Shown here: in pieces, positions 19,701-29,395 of the stretch
Numbering within the stretch: position 1 is the stretch's first letter
Layout of the letters: the number at the start of each line of letters is the position of its first letter
DNA from: Acinetobacter calcoaceticus ANC 3811
GTDB taxonomy: Bacteria; Pseudomonadota; Gammaproteobacteria; Pseudomonadales; Moraxellaceae
NCBI RefSeq assembly: GCF_000399665.1
Contig: NZ_KB976986.1
Location: forward strand, 1,554,773 to 1,618,772
Length of the DNA: 64,000 nucleotides
Reading direction: 5' to 3'
Translations under genes and position numbers: made by a program
Notes under the pieces: generated by a model
What the model saw: only the letters and a program-made list of their open reading frames with translations
What the model was told of the DNA's origin: nothing
Databases searched by the model: none

Positions 19701-20558
19701 CGTTGCTCCCCAAGCTTGGTTATATTCTTGAGCTTCATAAAATTCAAAAAACTCGGTAAAACCTGCAATCAAATCCATCTTTGAAAAGACTAAATAAACA
19801 GGCACAACTACTTCTAAACGTTCGGTTAGATCTTGAATACGAGCACGTAAATTTTTAGCTAGCTTTAACGAGTTTTCAGGACTTTGACTAATTAACTCAG
19901 CAATACTAACAATTAAAATCAAACCATTCACCGGCGCTTTAGAACGGTTCTTTTTTAAAATATTTAAGAAACCTAACCACTCAGAATGGTCTTCGCTATA
20001 AACAGAATAACGGCCCGCTGTATCAAGCAAAATACCTTCAGTAGAGAAAAACCAGTCACAATTTCGAGTACCGCTTAAACCAGCTGATACCATTTTTTGA
20101 TGCGTTTCTTCGAAAGGAAACTTTAATCCAGAATTATAAATAGCTGAACTTTTACCTGCAGCTGGGTTACCAATAACCATATACCAAGGAAGTTCATATA
20201 ATGCAGCATTCCCTTTTTTATCACCCAACTTAGATTTACGAATCAGTTGAATTGATTCTTTCATTTGTTGGTTAACAAGCTGAAGTTCTTCTTTATCTTT
20301 ATTTTTGCCATATTCAGCTTGATTATCTTTTTCAATTGCTTCAGCTAGCTCTTCGCCCTGAGCAGCATGCTTTCTTCGTTGAATAAGCCAATAGATACCA
20401 TAAACAATAAGACCCAAAGCATAGGCAGTTGCTAAAGCCCAGAATATATGACGAGGAATTGAAGTATATGAAGACATCAATGCCACGAACAATGACAAGG
20501 CGATAATTGCTTTAGGATTCGTGATGTACTGCCACAAGTAGCCTAAAATTGTATGCAT
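16737..20558 (-). CDS. tssM: T6SS inner-membrane protein TssM (IcmF family)
   Basis: TssM spans the inner membrane and periplasm as the core of the T6SS channel. Two hydrophobic segments lie at residues ~15-58 and a third at ~442-463. The cytoplasmic NTPase domain carries a Walker A motif, GNPAAGKSS, at ~130. The long C-terminal part is periplasmic. The last ~35 residues are Ala/Val/Pro-rich low complexity. At 1273 residues it is slightly longer than average. Confidence 0.95.
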   Translation of the reverse strand: MHTILGYLWQYITNPKAIIALSLFVALMSSYTSIPRHIFWALATAYALGLIVYGIYWLIQRRKHAAQGEELAEAIEKDNQAEYGKNKDKEELQLVNQQMKESIQLIRKSKLGDKKGNAALYELPWYMVIGNPAAGKSSAIYNSGLKFPFEETHQKMVSAGLSGTRNCDWFFSTEGILLDTAGRYSVYSEDHSEWLGFLNILKKNRSKAPVNGLILIVSIAELISQSPENSLKLAKNLRARIQDLTERLEVVVPVYLVFSKMDLIAGFTEFFEFYEAQEYNQAWGATLPYEQSSSHNAVDLFEKHYTILYDGLKGVSSTHLSRRHSQNISPSVMTFPLEFKTLKPALKSFIGTLFEDNPYQFQPVFRGFYFTSALQEGVIESPMTEQIAQEFQLTQIAQSDLKDHSKITPNHGYFLNGLFSDVILKDKDLVKQHVNTGRKRQRYIAFIGALAGVSIILGVWVWSYRNNQQLVAEVQADLNKVVQLEKASGQQLSTQLEALLILQRRLQQLDEFDENRPLKFSFGLYQGNELREKLKAEYLKGVKQIVLTPTQQNIAQYLQRVKNNEATLKANHTNVEIKQTAQTQQYLEPSDTNPQDAYNALKAYLMMSNPQYMDASHLSDQVTRFWRSWLDANKGQMPRADMIQEAEQILSYAMTLANDKEFPILDADSQIVDQTRQVLLSVVRGMPARDRVYNEIKMRAAVRFPALTVSQIVGEANKNVVLGSYALPGVFTQKAWNDYVEKAIEEAADKPTDSKDWVLNSRQSDDLTFSGSPEQIRKQLTALYKQEYIAEWRKFLSGIHYAKATQFPQQVKNIDVLGEPQNSPIRTLIERVAIETNWDNPVVQAELAAPQKGFVAWFKRKVLNHDDKTANQVATNAQGAISQEYQMFYQLVRKRDDQQGKSLLDEYMTNLALVRSKFNELKNAGEVGPNAMTLVKQTLNEQTSVFNQTQKIVDEKMAVGFSEIDQRLLQKLVVSPLTQAFESLITPTQDEINKLWVMQAYQPFTANLAKKYPFNSSASLQATSSEIGQILGENGSISRFVKENLDPFVIRRGYTLTSKTWKDLGISLNPQFVMNFQRYVTPSNGMATGELNSQAPAAPATNQSNFQFYPIPNPQLLSYTVDIDGQRMTYENGVQQWVNFIWPNQGSIPGARITAVDLQGQTHTIFDEPGEYGINRLIDSAQRKEQNGGFEMLWRSKTDPSLVVKMNFRLISSNSGSIGSSRGYAGMQLVDKVTADKAARVVSAQQAPAQAAAPVKTANPVAALAQPSVGVKP

Positions 20559-20588
20559 TCTATTCTCGTTCTAAGTCCAAAGTTTAAA

Positions 20589-21998
20589 TTAGTTATTCAA
20601 CACCATCACATCATCTTTTGAATTTTCAGTGACGCTTTGCACAAATGTATGTGCTGACACCGTATTTTCTCCAAAGACAAAAGGAATGATATGTTCAGGG
20701 AAGTGCATGCTCAGCATAAAGCCATAAATATCAGCTAAATGTTGGGTATGCCCTAATGAAGATTTCACATAAATATAGTGATGTGGTTCTATTGGTGTTT
20801 GAAGAAAGTGCTGCTGCAATTTTTTCGAAACTTTTATATCGGTCTGATCTGACAATATCAGCACATAAGGTTCCTCACCTTCATGCTGAGGTAAATCATG
20901 AAATTCAAAATTAGTAAAAAGCTTCGCTGTATCTTGTTGGCCTACAACAACTTTCAGATTTTTAGTAGGTTCTAATTCTTGAATTTTTACTAAAGGATCT
21001 GCCAATAAACAGCTTGCTGCAAATTCAGCAGGAATATAATCTTTAATCATCCAAGACTTTTCATCGACTAGATCTTGATCAATTTCCGAATCAGCCACGA
21101 CTAAAAAGAACATCTCATGCTCTCTTTTATGAATACCTTTTAATAGGTGTATTAACTCTTGGTAAGCTAATTGCTCTCCAAAAAAATGATATTCAATATG
21201 GATCTTTTGAGCAGGAATACCAATCTCAGTAAAAAACGCTAAAATTAATTCATTACTTTGATCATCATTCCAAATATGTAATAAATCTTCAGAAAGAAGG
21301 ATGTGTAGATTTAAGCGATTTAAGCGATAAACTTCGACTATCGGCATTTGAACATCATCATATTCAGACTCAGGATCAACCCATGCCGGATGCATATGAT
21401 ATTCACGTGCTTGCTGCGACTCATAAAATAAAGTTGAACGTTTTAAATGCTCTGCAAGAAGATATAAGTTTTCTATATTTTGTTCTAATTGCTGTTGTAT
21501 TAATGACATCATACGAACTTGTCGTGGAGATGCATACTCGCTCTCCTCATGATTATCTTCATCCAAGTCTTTAATACGGTAAGATAAAAGAGGCAATCCA
21601 TAAGAATTTAACAGTTGATCATCCAGCTCTGGACTTTTAAAGTTTTGTAGCTCCGCAATAATGCTTTCATTCTCACCCAATGCATGTACAGCAAAAGAAG
21701 AGTAAATATTAAAATCTAGCTGTTCGAGTGGTGCATCTGTTACCGCGGTTTGTTTTTGATTAGTATCATTTTTATCTTGATTTATAGCCTGTTCTTTCTT
21801 GTCTTTGTAAGTTTTATAGGCACTATAAATTAACCAAGGAGATAAGATCGCCAAGGTAATAATTGCTGGTAATAGCAAGAAATAAAGGAAAAAATCACCC
21901 TTATCAGGGTTATATTGAACGTCACGCCAGTAGAAAATAATAATTCCACTAACTACTGTAAAAATAGCAATAAACGAGAGTAATATTTTTTTAATCAT
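20589..21998 (-). CDS. Acinetobacter-type T6SS-associated membrane protein of unknown function
   Basis: A 469-residue protein with two N-terminal membrane helices (about residues 5-23 and 38-60), then a Lys/Asn/Gln-rich linker and a large cytoplasmic or periplasmic domain that I do not recognise. It starts within the end of tssG (4-base overlap) and lies upstream of tssM, as in other Acinetobacter T6SS loci. There it is one of the genus-specific asa genes, probably asaB, though I am unsure of the letter. Position suggests a helper of TssM. Confidence 0.8.
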   Translation of the reverse strand: MIKKILLSFIAIFTVVSGIIIFYWRDVQYNPDKGDFFLYFLLLPAIITLAILSPWLIYSAYKTYKDKKEQAINQDKNDTNQKQTAVTDAPLEQLDFNIYSSFAVHALGENESIIAELQNFKSPELDDQLLNSYGLPLLSYRIKDLDEDNHEESEYASPRQVRMMSLIQQQLEQNIENLYLLAEHLKRSTLFYESQQAREYHMHPAWVDPESEYDDVQMPIVEVYRLNRLNLHILLSEDLLHIWNDDQSNELILAFFTEIGIPAQKIHIEYHFFGEQLAYQELIHLLKGIHKREHEMFFLVVADSEIDQDLVDEKSWMIKDYIPAEFAASCLLADPLVKIQELEPTKNLKVVVGQQDTAKLFTNFEFHDLPQHEGEEPYVLILSDQTDIKVSKKLQQHFLQTPIEPHHYIYVKSSLGHTQHLADIYGFMLSMHFPEHIIPFVFGENTVSAHTFVQSVTENSKDDVMVLNN

Positions 21999-22993
21999 AT
22001 TGTCTCTCCAATAAGGCTATAGCAAGTTTCATGACTATGCACTTTCGGTTGTTTTGATATAAGAAAAGAACCTTGCCCCAGCCCACTCTGATTATGATGA
22101 GTTAGGCAAATAGGTTGTATTTCAGACTCATCTAACACGATTCGAAGATCTATCGATAAAGTTGGACTACACCAAGTTTCTACAATTTTTTTTAGTTTTA
22201 AACTTAACTCTTGATTTGGCAGAAAATTTAAATATTGTTGACGTTTTAAGGGTCCAATCTGAATTTCAATTTTTCCATCAATTTGCTGAATGGTTTCACC
22301 ACAAAATGTATTAACACCAAGTAGGCTCGGCTGAGCTCCACCTAAAGTGGTTAATTGGTCACTCGCTAACTTAAAAGATTCTTGTATAAACTCTTTAATC
22401 GTAATTTCATGCTTAAAAATACATGACAGCATCGTTTTTAAGGCATGAACTGTATTATTCTGGCCCTGCATTAATCCAGAAAACTCTGCAAAATAGTCAT
22501 CAAGTTCAGTTTGCTGATGTTGCGATCGTACATAGCCATTCAACGCATGCAAAATATCTAGATAATCATTTTTATGCTCGGTCTCATATCGAATCGGCAG
22601 ATTATAGGTAATGCTGGACTCTACATATTGAGCAGTAAGCTTATGGTTAAATAAGCTCAAAAACTCTTTAGTTTCAGCTCTTTGCTGACGCGAAGCCTGT
22701 TTAATCTTGTTCGTATATGTATACGGTAAAGCACCTTGTATACCCGTAAGCCCAACGATTAAATTCGTGATATAAATCCGCTCATCTGATAATTCTAAAT
22801 TTTCAATTTCCGTAGCAGGGAAATTTAAATTAAAGGATGTCTCAAACTTGAAATGATCACTCCAAGATGAACCAACTGCACGACTTGAATCGTGCCTTAA
22901 TAGGCGTGTTGCTTGGATAAATTCAAAAGACTTTGGCTTTGTAAACAACTCAGCTGTTATAGAAGAGTCTTGCCACCAACGTTCTGACTGCAT
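21995..22993 (-). CDS. tssG: T6SS baseplate protein TssG
   Basis: TssG joins two TssF copies in each baseplate wedge. The family start (RWWQDSSITAELFTKPKSFE, then FIQATRLLRHD) and the GLTGIQGALPYTYT motif are diagnostic. The gene overlaps the 3' end of tssF by 37 bases, so the two are probably translationally coupled. The 332-residue length is normal. Confidence 0.94.
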   Translation of the reverse strand: MQSERWWQDSSITAELFTKPKSFEFIQATRLLRHDSSRAVGSSWSDHFKFETSFNLNFPATEIENLELSDERIYITNLIVGLTGIQGALPYTYTNKIKQASRQQRAETKEFLSLFNHKLTAQYVESSITYNLPIRYETEHKNDYLDILHALNGYVRSQHQQTELDDYFAEFSGLMQGQNNTVHALKTMLSCIFKHEITIKEFIQESFKLASDQLTTLGGAQPSLLGVNTFCGETIQQIDGKIEIQIGPLKRQQYLNFLPNQELSLKLKKIVETWCSPTLSIDLRIVLDESEIQPICLTHHNQSGLGQGSFLISKQPKVHSHETCYSLIGETI

Positions 22994-24768
22994 TGGTATA
23001 ACTCCTGCTGAGATGAATAATCCTTAACAACCAAATCAACAAAACTATTAATTTGAACCTTTAAATTAAAAACACGACTTAACAATTGGCTAAAAATGTA
23101 TAGGCTATGCCCTCTAAATACAGATGAATCAATTTGCAACTCGGCCTTCACGCCCCTTACAAACATTGGGAATGGTTTACCATCTACTAGTTTGTGAGTA
23201 AGTGAAAATTCAAGATGTTTAATTGATTCAATAATTAGATAATTTTCTTTTGATAGCGGTAAGTTATATAAAGCAAGTAACTCTTTAATATGAGATACAG
23301 CATCACCTTTCATTAGAGCTAAACTATTTAATGAAAGATGCGAAATAACACGCCACTGCTCACTCTGACTTTGACCAAATTGATATGGTTTTGTAGGTCT
23401 TTTTAAAACAATGGCGCGTCTAGCCAAACTACTGTCATTCAAGTTCAATATATTATTAGACTGCCCCAATGCTTCATGTGGTAAGTCACGATTTGAGCAT
23501 AATAATTTTGTACTAATAAAATCTGAACGTGTTGAAGAAGGATTTAAATTCTTGGAAATAATTGAATATCCCATTTCAACAAAATTCGGTTGGAGTTTTT
23601 GATAGCTTACCGAATAGAAAAAGCGCGCCTTGTCTGCATGGTAATGACTCATCGCGAAAAAAGGCAGTACAGGAACATAGCTTTCTTCGTGACTGGTTTT
23701 TTCACGCACCATATTCATTTCAGTGATTGAATAGACTTGATAAAACTCAGGATGATGCGCATCTGTAATTAATGGGTATTCTAATTGCTTATGTACAATT
23801 TTTTGAGGTTCAGCATATTTTTCAAATAAATTAATGACTGGTGTAGTGAACAATTTAAAATTAGCGACATTTAATTCAGAATAATTTCGGACTACAGCTT
23901 GATCATTTAAATTTAATTTAAAATGTATAAGCAGCTCAAAATCATTCGCTTCTAAAGATAGAAGCTTTAAAAAACCTAAATCGAGTTTTAGATAGTTAAA
24001 CTTCTCAGGAAAACAAAAATATTCCATGAGCAAACGATACGCATGATGAGTATGTTGATCGAGTGGCAATAGACTTTCTTGCTCTGAAAAACCAGTTAAC
24101 TCAAATGGATTCTTATCGAGCGTTACAACTTTCTGCCCTATTTTGACAGCAAAAGTTGTTCCCTTTTTAAAAATACTGTCTAGTACTTGAAGCGGAAAAT
24201 TAGAAATTGCATCTAAATAAATAGGAAGTTTTTCATTTATTAAACTTAGATGAGCATGATTAAAAATTTCGAATTTAAAATTTAAAATCGCATTTTGACT
24301 CAAATGCATATGTGCACTTGGCGTACTTTTAAACTCTAGCGCTTGCAAACTTATCGGGAGTAATTTTACTTCTTGCGTCGTATTAAACTCACACTGAACC
24401 CCTTTAAAACTACGCGACTTTAAGATTGTGTGTGCAGGAACAATATGCGCTTCTGTAAGCTGCTTTATCTTATTTATATCTTCGAAACTTACCACCGAAC
24501 AAGCAGGAAAGTGCCGTAAGTATTGAGGGAACATCACCTCGAATAGAGAACGCGTAAATACGTCATAACTATCAGCAAGTTTTTTATCAATTCGAGCAGC
24601 GATTAATGAAAACGCCTGTATAAGACGCTCAATATGCGGATCATCAATCTGCTCTTGATTTAAAGATAAGCGCTGAGCAATTTTCGGATATTTTTGGGCA
24701 AATTCACGAGATTGCTGACCAAATTCTTGTAGTTGTTTCTCGTAAAACGGTAAAAGCTCTTCTATCAC
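22957..24768 (-). CDS. tssF: T6SS baseplate protein TssF
   Basis: TssF is the main wedge protein of the baseplate. The N-terminus (LLPFYEKQLQEFGQQSREFA) and the following DPHIERLIQAFSLIAARID match the family closely, and length (603 residues) is standard. It follows tssE by 16 bases and overlaps tssG. Confidence 0.95.
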   Translation of the reverse strand: MIEELLPFYEKQLQEFGQQSREFAQKYPKIAQRLSLNQEQIDDPHIERLIQAFSLIAARIDKKLADSYDVFTRSLFEVMFPQYLRHFPACSVVSFEDINKIKQLTEAHIVPAHTILKSRSFKGVQCEFNTTQEVKLLPISLQALEFKSTPSAHMHLSQNAILNFKFEIFNHAHLSLINEKLPIYLDAISNFPLQVLDSIFKKGTTFAVKIGQKVVTLDKNPFELTGFSEQESLLPLDQHTHHAYRLLMEYFCFPEKFNYLKLDLGFLKLLSLEANDFELLIHFKLNLNDQAVVRNYSELNVANFKLFTTPVINLFEKYAEPQKIVHKQLEYPLITDAHHPEFYQVYSITEMNMVREKTSHEESYVPVLPFFAMSHYHADKARFFYSVSYQKLQPNFVEMGYSIISKNLNPSSTRSDFISTKLLCSNRDLPHEALGQSNNILNLNDSSLARRAIVLKRPTKPYQFGQSQSEQWRVISHLSLNSLALMKGDAVSHIKELLALYNLPLSKENYLIIESIKHLEFSLTHKLVDGKPFPMFVRGVKAELQIDSSVFRGHSLYIFSQLLSRVFNLKVQINSFVDLVVKDYSSQQELYQCSQNVGGKTLL

Positions 24769-24784
24769 AACACACCCACTACGC

Positions 24785-25261
24785 TTAGGTTCTCGCTGAA
24801 ATTACATATTGCTGCGTTGTCGGTTTTAGTAATGCATCAAAAACGACAGGTTCATACAGTGGATGAATATTTAGATAAGCCTGAATACTTAAACATAATG
24901 CCCCCATATTATGTCCATCCAACAACATCTCTACCCGTATTTGTCTTAATCTAGGTTCATGAGCTGCTATTGATTGTTCAATTGATTGACAAATCTTGTC
25001 TCGATCTAGCGGATTGGCTGTAGAAAGCCCCACAAAATCAATAATCCCGAACTGAAGTATAGATTTTTTAACCAATGGATAATCATCGACCACGTGATCT
25101 AATTTAGCGACACGACTATTCAGCAAGTCTTCTAAATCATTTGCTACCGATTCTCTTAATTGCTGAATAGAAAGACCCTTTTCATAATCTTCACTTTCAG
25201 GAATTAAGCGATCAAACAAAGTTGAACGAAATCCGTATGGATAAAGCCGATCTAAATTCAT
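24785..25261 (-). CDS. tssE: T6SS baseplate protein TssE (gp25-like)
   Basis: TssE is the lysozyme-like gp25 homologue that starts sheath polymerisation. Within the 158 residues are STLFDRLI at the N-terminus and SIQQLRESVANDLEDLLNSR, which fits the conserved gp25 start region. The usual EPR motif is present near residue 116 (AAHEPRLRQIRV). It lies 78 bases downstream of hcp, a gap that could allow differential expression of hcp. Confidence 0.94.
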   Translation of the reverse strand: MNLDRLYPYGFRSTLFDRLIPESEDYEKGLSIQQLRESVANDLEDLLNSRVAKLDHVVDDYPLVKKSILQFGIIDFVGLSTANPLDRDKICQSIEQSIAAHEPRLRQIRVEMLLDGHNMGALCLSIQAYLNIHPLYEPVVFDALLKPTTQQYVISART

Positions 25262-25339
25262 TCGAGTTCACAACAAGCATGCTTAAAGACAGCAGAGGCT
25301 AACTTTATGTCAGCCTCCACAAAATATTCACTTAAATAA

Positions 25340-25843
25340 TTATGCTGCGTAAGAAGCAGTATTATTAGAAAGTGACCATTTCTTAGTAACAGCACCTTTA
25401 GCAGTACCGTTAATATCTTGTTGGTTATATGTCCACTCAACAGCTGCGTATTTCAAACCAAACGCTTCAGTTGGAACACCTTCTTCGGTAACTGTTGGAG
25501 TTACACTAGAAACTAGAACATGCTTCAATTTAATTTGTAAGTACTTGATACGTTTATCGCCATTCGCACGATAAAAATCAATTTGTACTTCATCAAACGT
25601 ATAACCAGCTGAACATGCTTCCCATAATTTTGGGCTAGTTGCATCTAGGTCTTTAATAAAAAGCATATCTGAATGTTCAACACGTTCAGCAGTATGGCCA
25701 CCGACACTACTTGAAGTAGCAGATTTAGGTTGACGAATGTTGTGAGACCAAGAGTTAACTTCTAACCAGCCTTTGTGCTCAGAGTCACGAGACTCGCCAT
25801 CAACTTTATATTTACCGCGAAACTCAACGTATATATCTTTCAT
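25340..25843 (-). CDS. hcp: T6SS tube protein Hcp
   Basis: Hcp hexamers form the inner tube expelled by the machine. The 167-residue protein has the family pattern (IYVEFRGKYKVDGESRD, then GWLEVNSWSHNIRQP, and the C-terminal VEWTY). It starts at an ATG preceded by AGGAAAG. The gaps on both sides are the widest in the structural half of the operon, which fits its need for high expression. Confidence 0.95.
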   Translation of the reverse strand: MKDIYVEFRGKYKVDGESRDSEHKGWLEVNSWSHNIRQPKSATSSSVGGHTAERVEHSDMLFIKDLDATSPKLWEACSAGYTFDEVQIDFYRANGDKRIKYLQIKLKHVLVSSVTPTVTEEGVPTEAFGLKYAAVEWTYNQQDINGTAKGAVTKKWSLSNNTASYAA

Positions 25844-25892
25844 TTAGAACTTTCCTATTTTTAATTTAAAGTTATTCTTTCGCTGACCTTTA

Positions 25893-27374
25893 TTAATTTG
25901 AGGACTGAGGTAACTCAGTAACAAGTCGCAAAGAAACTGACAACTCATCCAGCTGGAAGTGTGGTCGCAAGAAAACCACAGATTTGTAGTGACCTGGTTG
26001 AGCAGGATCTTCTACAACTTTTACAGACGCTTCACGTAGAGGGTATTGAGCTTTTGCTTCTTGAGAAGCGCCATCATCAAGCAATACATACTGTGACAAC
26101 CACTCATTTAAAAATGCTTCAACATTTCCAGCAGAAGCAAAACTACCCACTTTATCTCTCATCATTGCTTTTAAATAATGAGCAATACGTGAAACGGCCA
26201 TGATGTACTGAATTTGACTTGATAAAGCAGAGTTAGCATTTGCTGTATCATTGTCATATTTTTTAGGTTTTTGAGTTGATTGCGCGCCAAAGAAAGCTGC
26301 GTAATCGGTATTTTTACAATGCACTAAAGGAATAAAGCCCAAATCGCTTAATTCTTTTTCACGACGATCAGTAATCGCAATTTCTGTTGGGCACTTGAAT
26401 ACCACTTCGCCATCTTGTGTTTTAAAAGTATGAACTGGCAAGCCTTCGACTAAACCACCGCCTTCAACACCGCGAATTGCAGCACACCAACCATGCATAT
26501 CAAATGCATTTGTTAAACGGGTACCGAAAGCATAAGCAGCATTCATCCACAAATATTCATTGTGGTTTGCACCCGAAACATCTTCAGCAAAGTTAAATCC
26601 TTCTGTAGCTGTTCCTTCCTTTGGATGATAAGGAAGACGACCAAGCACGTGTGGCAAGGTTAAAGCAACATAACGAGAATCTTCACTGTCACGGAATGAA
26701 CGCCATTGAACATATTCAGCCGTTTCAAAGATTTTTGATACATCTCTAGGACGATCAATATCTGTAAATGACTCAAGACCAAGAATGCTTGGGCTAGCAG
26801 CAGAAACAAAAGGCGCATGAGCAGCGGCAGCAACGTGAGAGATTTGCTCAAGCAAATACATATCAGAAGGCGTACGGTCAAATTCAAAATCACCAATTAG
26901 CGCTGAATATGGTGCACCACCAAAAGACCCATACTCTTCTTCATAGATTTTTTTAAATAAAGTACTTTGATCAAAGTCTGTAGCACCTTGAAAATCTTTT
27001 ACCAACTCTTTTTTAGTCGTATTTAACATACGAATTTTAATGAGAGGATTAGACGGTGTTTCCTGACAGAAGTAGTAAAGACCACGCCAAGTTGACTCAA
27101 TCTTTTGGAATTGTTCATTGTGCATAATCTGACTTAATTGATTTGAAATCAGTGCATCAATTTCCGCAATACGCTTATCGATTGATAAAGTCATATTTTC
27201 AGAAACTGTAATTGTTCCTGCCATTACTTCTTTGGCAAGTTCACCGATTAAGCTTTTTGCACGCGTATGTTCTTCTTCATTTCGGGCAATACGGCTTTCT
27301 TCAACAATCGAGTCTAAAAGATTAACTTGTTCATTTTCAACAAGAGGCATTGCTGCCGATTGAGCATTATTCAT
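25893..27374 (-). CDS. tssC: T6SS sheath protein TssC (large subunit)
   Basis: TssC and TssB form the contractile sheath. The family markers are RIAEIDALISNQLSQIMH near the start, WRGLYYFCQETPS, and HYLKAMMRDKVGSF near the end. I place the start at 27374, where ATGAATAATGC overlaps the tssB stop by 8 bases behind a GGAGG site, rather than at 27389. At 493 residues it is full length. Confidence 0.96.
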   Translation of the reverse strand: MNNAQSAAMPLVENEQVNLLDSIVEESRIARNEEEHTRAKSLIGELAKEVMAGTITVSENMTLSIDKRIAEIDALISNQLSQIMHNEQFQKIESTWRGLYYFCQETPSNPLIKIRMLNTTKKELVKDFQGATDFDQSTLFKKIYEEEYGSFGGAPYSALIGDFEFDRTPSDMYLLEQISHVAAAAHAPFVSAASPSILGLESFTDIDRPRDVSKIFETAEYVQWRSFRDSEDSRYVALTLPHVLGRLPYHPKEGTATEGFNFAEDVSGANHNEYLWMNAAYAFGTRLTNAFDMHGWCAAIRGVEGGGLVEGLPVHTFKTQDGEVVFKCPTEIAITDRREKELSDLGFIPLVHCKNTDYAAFFGAQSTQKPKKYDNDTANANSALSSQIQYIMAVSRIAHYLKAMMRDKVGSFASAGNVEAFLNEWLSQYVLLDDGASQEAKAQYPLREASVKVVEDPAQPGHYKSVVFLRPHFQLDELSVSLRLVTELPQSSN

Positions 27375-27870
27375 GATCAGCCTCCGCACTTAATTTACGG
27401 ATTTGATCAGTACTCTTAAGTACTTCATCAAGTAAGTCTTCTAAACGTTCGCTGTTAGAAATCTTATTTCTTAAATCTGTTAAACGTTCACGCGCTTCAA
27501 CCAATTTCTTTAATGGGTCAACCTGTTGAACAACATTTTCTGGACGAAAATCTTCCATTGACTTAAATGTTAAATCAACTGCAATTCTCCCACCTTCTTC
27601 AGTCAGCGTATTATCTACCTGAAAAGCAGCTCTTGGAGACAATGACTCCATAACTTCATCAATATTATCTAAATCGACATTAATGAATTTTTTATCTTTT
27701 AATTTTGTACGTTCAAGCTCAGATGCTGCCGAAAAATCACCCATCACACCAACAACAAATGGCAGTTCCTTCGCTTCTTTTGCATCACCAATTTCAACAT
27801 CATATGTGAGCTGAACACGTGGAGGTCGAATTCGCTGAAGCTTCTTTTGTACGCTTTCTCTCTTAGCCAT
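27367..27870 (-). CDS. tssB: T6SS sheath protein TssB (small subunit)
   Basis: The 167-residue TssB carries the family N-terminus (VQLTYDVEIGDAKEAKELPF, then VVGVMGDFSA) and the conserved middle (AFQVDNTLTEEGGRIAVDL). It overlaps tssC, consistent with balanced production of the two sheath subunits. It follows asaA by 16 bases. Confidence 0.96.
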   Translation of the reverse strand: MAKRESVQKKLQRIRPPRVQLTYDVEIGDAKEAKELPFVVGVMGDFSAASELERTKLKDKKFINVDLDNIDEVMESLSPRAAFQVDNTLTEEGGRIAVDLTFKSMEDFRPENVVQQVDPLKKLVEARERLTDLRNKISNSERLEDLLDEVLKSTDQIRKLSAEADHE

Positions 27871-27886
27871 AAGATTCTATTCCTGA

Positions 27887-28567
27887 TTATTTAATTAAAG
27901 GGTCAAAAGGCGAACTTTTTGATTTATTAACATTGGCTACAGGGGCAGTTTTTGGTTTAACCGCAGTTGCTTTTGCTGGAGTTGCTACTCGTTTAGGTGC
28001 TGCTCTGGAAGCAGCAACTCTGTTACGCGTTACAGTTTGTTTTTTATAACTTCTTCTTTCGTTATCACCTGAGCCACCTTCTGCAGCTGCCTTAACATTT
28101 GAAGTATCAGGCGCAGGCATTGAAGTATGGATATTTTCAATTAACTGTTTAGCAGGTGGATAAGTTACATCGTTGCTTAAATAACGCATTTCCTGACTAC
28201 GCATTTGCTGCAATGAGTTATTTGCAATACTTACACCAGATAAAAATAAAACATCTGTTATTAATGAACCGCGTATATTTTGACTTTGCAATTGACTTGC
28301 CAAATTCAATGCTTTAACTGGTTGATTGGTTTGATAAAACCGCATAGCGGCTTTAGCTAATAAATCATTTTTTTGAGTCGTATTATCACTATCACAAACT
28401 TGTTTAAAAATATTCAATAGCTCAGGATCATTCTGACCTTCTGCTAAAGGATTTTTTTTAATACAACTTTTTTTAAGTTTTACAGGCTCAAGTTCTGCTG
28501 CGTGAGCACCTGATAGACTGATAATGTTTCCAGTCAGCAAAAGTATCAAAATACTTCGTTTCAACAC
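27887..28567 (-). CDS. asaA: AsaA, Acinetobacter T6SS-associated periplasmic protein
   Basis: First gene of the operon. A 226-residue protein with an N-terminal signal peptide (LLLTGNIISLSGAHAAE) and helical repeats suggestive of a TPR-like fold in residues 40-130. The tail from ~160 is basic and Lys/Ala/Pro-rich, ending KSSPFDPLIK. AsaA is reported, as I recall, to interact with TssM and aid membrane-complex assembly. The start is a GTG or the following TTG; the ribosome site is weak. It may partly fill the place of TssJ, for which I see no gene in the cluster. Confidence 0.82.
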   Translation of the reverse strand: MLKRSILILLLTGNIISLSGAHAAELEPVKLKKSCIKKNPLAEGQNDPELLNIFKQVCDSDNTTQKNDLLAKAAMRFYQTNQPVKALNLASQLQSQNIRGSLITDVLFLSGVSIANNSLQQMRSQEMRYLSNDVTYPPAKQLIENIHTSMPAPDTSNVKAAAEGGSGDNERRSYKKQTVTRNRVAASRAAPKRVATPAKATAVKPKTAPVANVNKSKSSPFDPLIK

Positions 28568-29395
28568 AACTTTAATTCCTCTGTTTTCTTATTTATTCAA
28601 GGCTTTACTGAAAAGTTAATATTGATAAAACATTAAAAAATCAGCCCAAAAACCTTATATTCAAAAAATTTATGCGCAGTTTATCATATAAACAAACATA
28701 TTTTATATAAAAAACATATCAACTTAAACTAAAAGTAAATAGTTAAGATGGTTATAAAATATAGCTTAATAAAGTTATTCTTATAAAAATATAATATTGT
28801 TATTTTTTGTAATTAAAAATAAATCATTGATTTTTATGAATTAAATAAGAATTAAAACTAAACAAAAAATTATCATAAATATCACTTATTTAGTTTTTAT
28901 GAAACATTTTCTTAACAATATTTAAGTTTATATTAACCAGCAGCTGTTTCTATTTGGTTAGGAACAGATCATCAAAACGTAAAGTAAAAATGAAAGTTCA
29001 AAAAATACAAAACTTGTCAAGACTAATCTGTCTATCTATTATACTTATTTAAATAAATTTAATTTTCTGTCTAAAGGTTAAAAAGTGCCACGCCATGCCC
29101 TAAACATGCTTTTTCAATATATTGTCAACAAAAAAAGAAGAGAAAATTTAAGTTTGTTTTTTGTAAAAATATGATGAAGAATTATAGATTCCTCTTTTGA
29201 ATAGCCAATTGGTTAATGCTTAATTCCCCAAAGCCATTTAATCTATATTTCAATTATAAAAGATCTGAGTTCATTTTAATTTTTCGTAACTATAAAGATT
29301 ATTCACTGAGTTGAATAACAAAACCGCTCTTTATATCTTTCACGTCTCTTACTAAAATAGTTTCATCAATATTCAACCTAATGATTTCCAACAAA
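28568..29395. other. AT-rich divergent regulatory region upstream of the T6SS operon
   Basis: About 830 bases without a gene, between leftward asaA and the rightward SUMF1-like lipoprotein. It is extremely AT-rich, as expected for an H-NS-silenced promoter. An imperfect 9-bp dyad, CTGTTTCTA/TAGGAACAG, lies at 28944-28967. The string TCTGTCTAT near 29030 resembles the half-sites upstream of both vgrG genes. I cannot assign a definite promoter. Confidence 0.4.
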
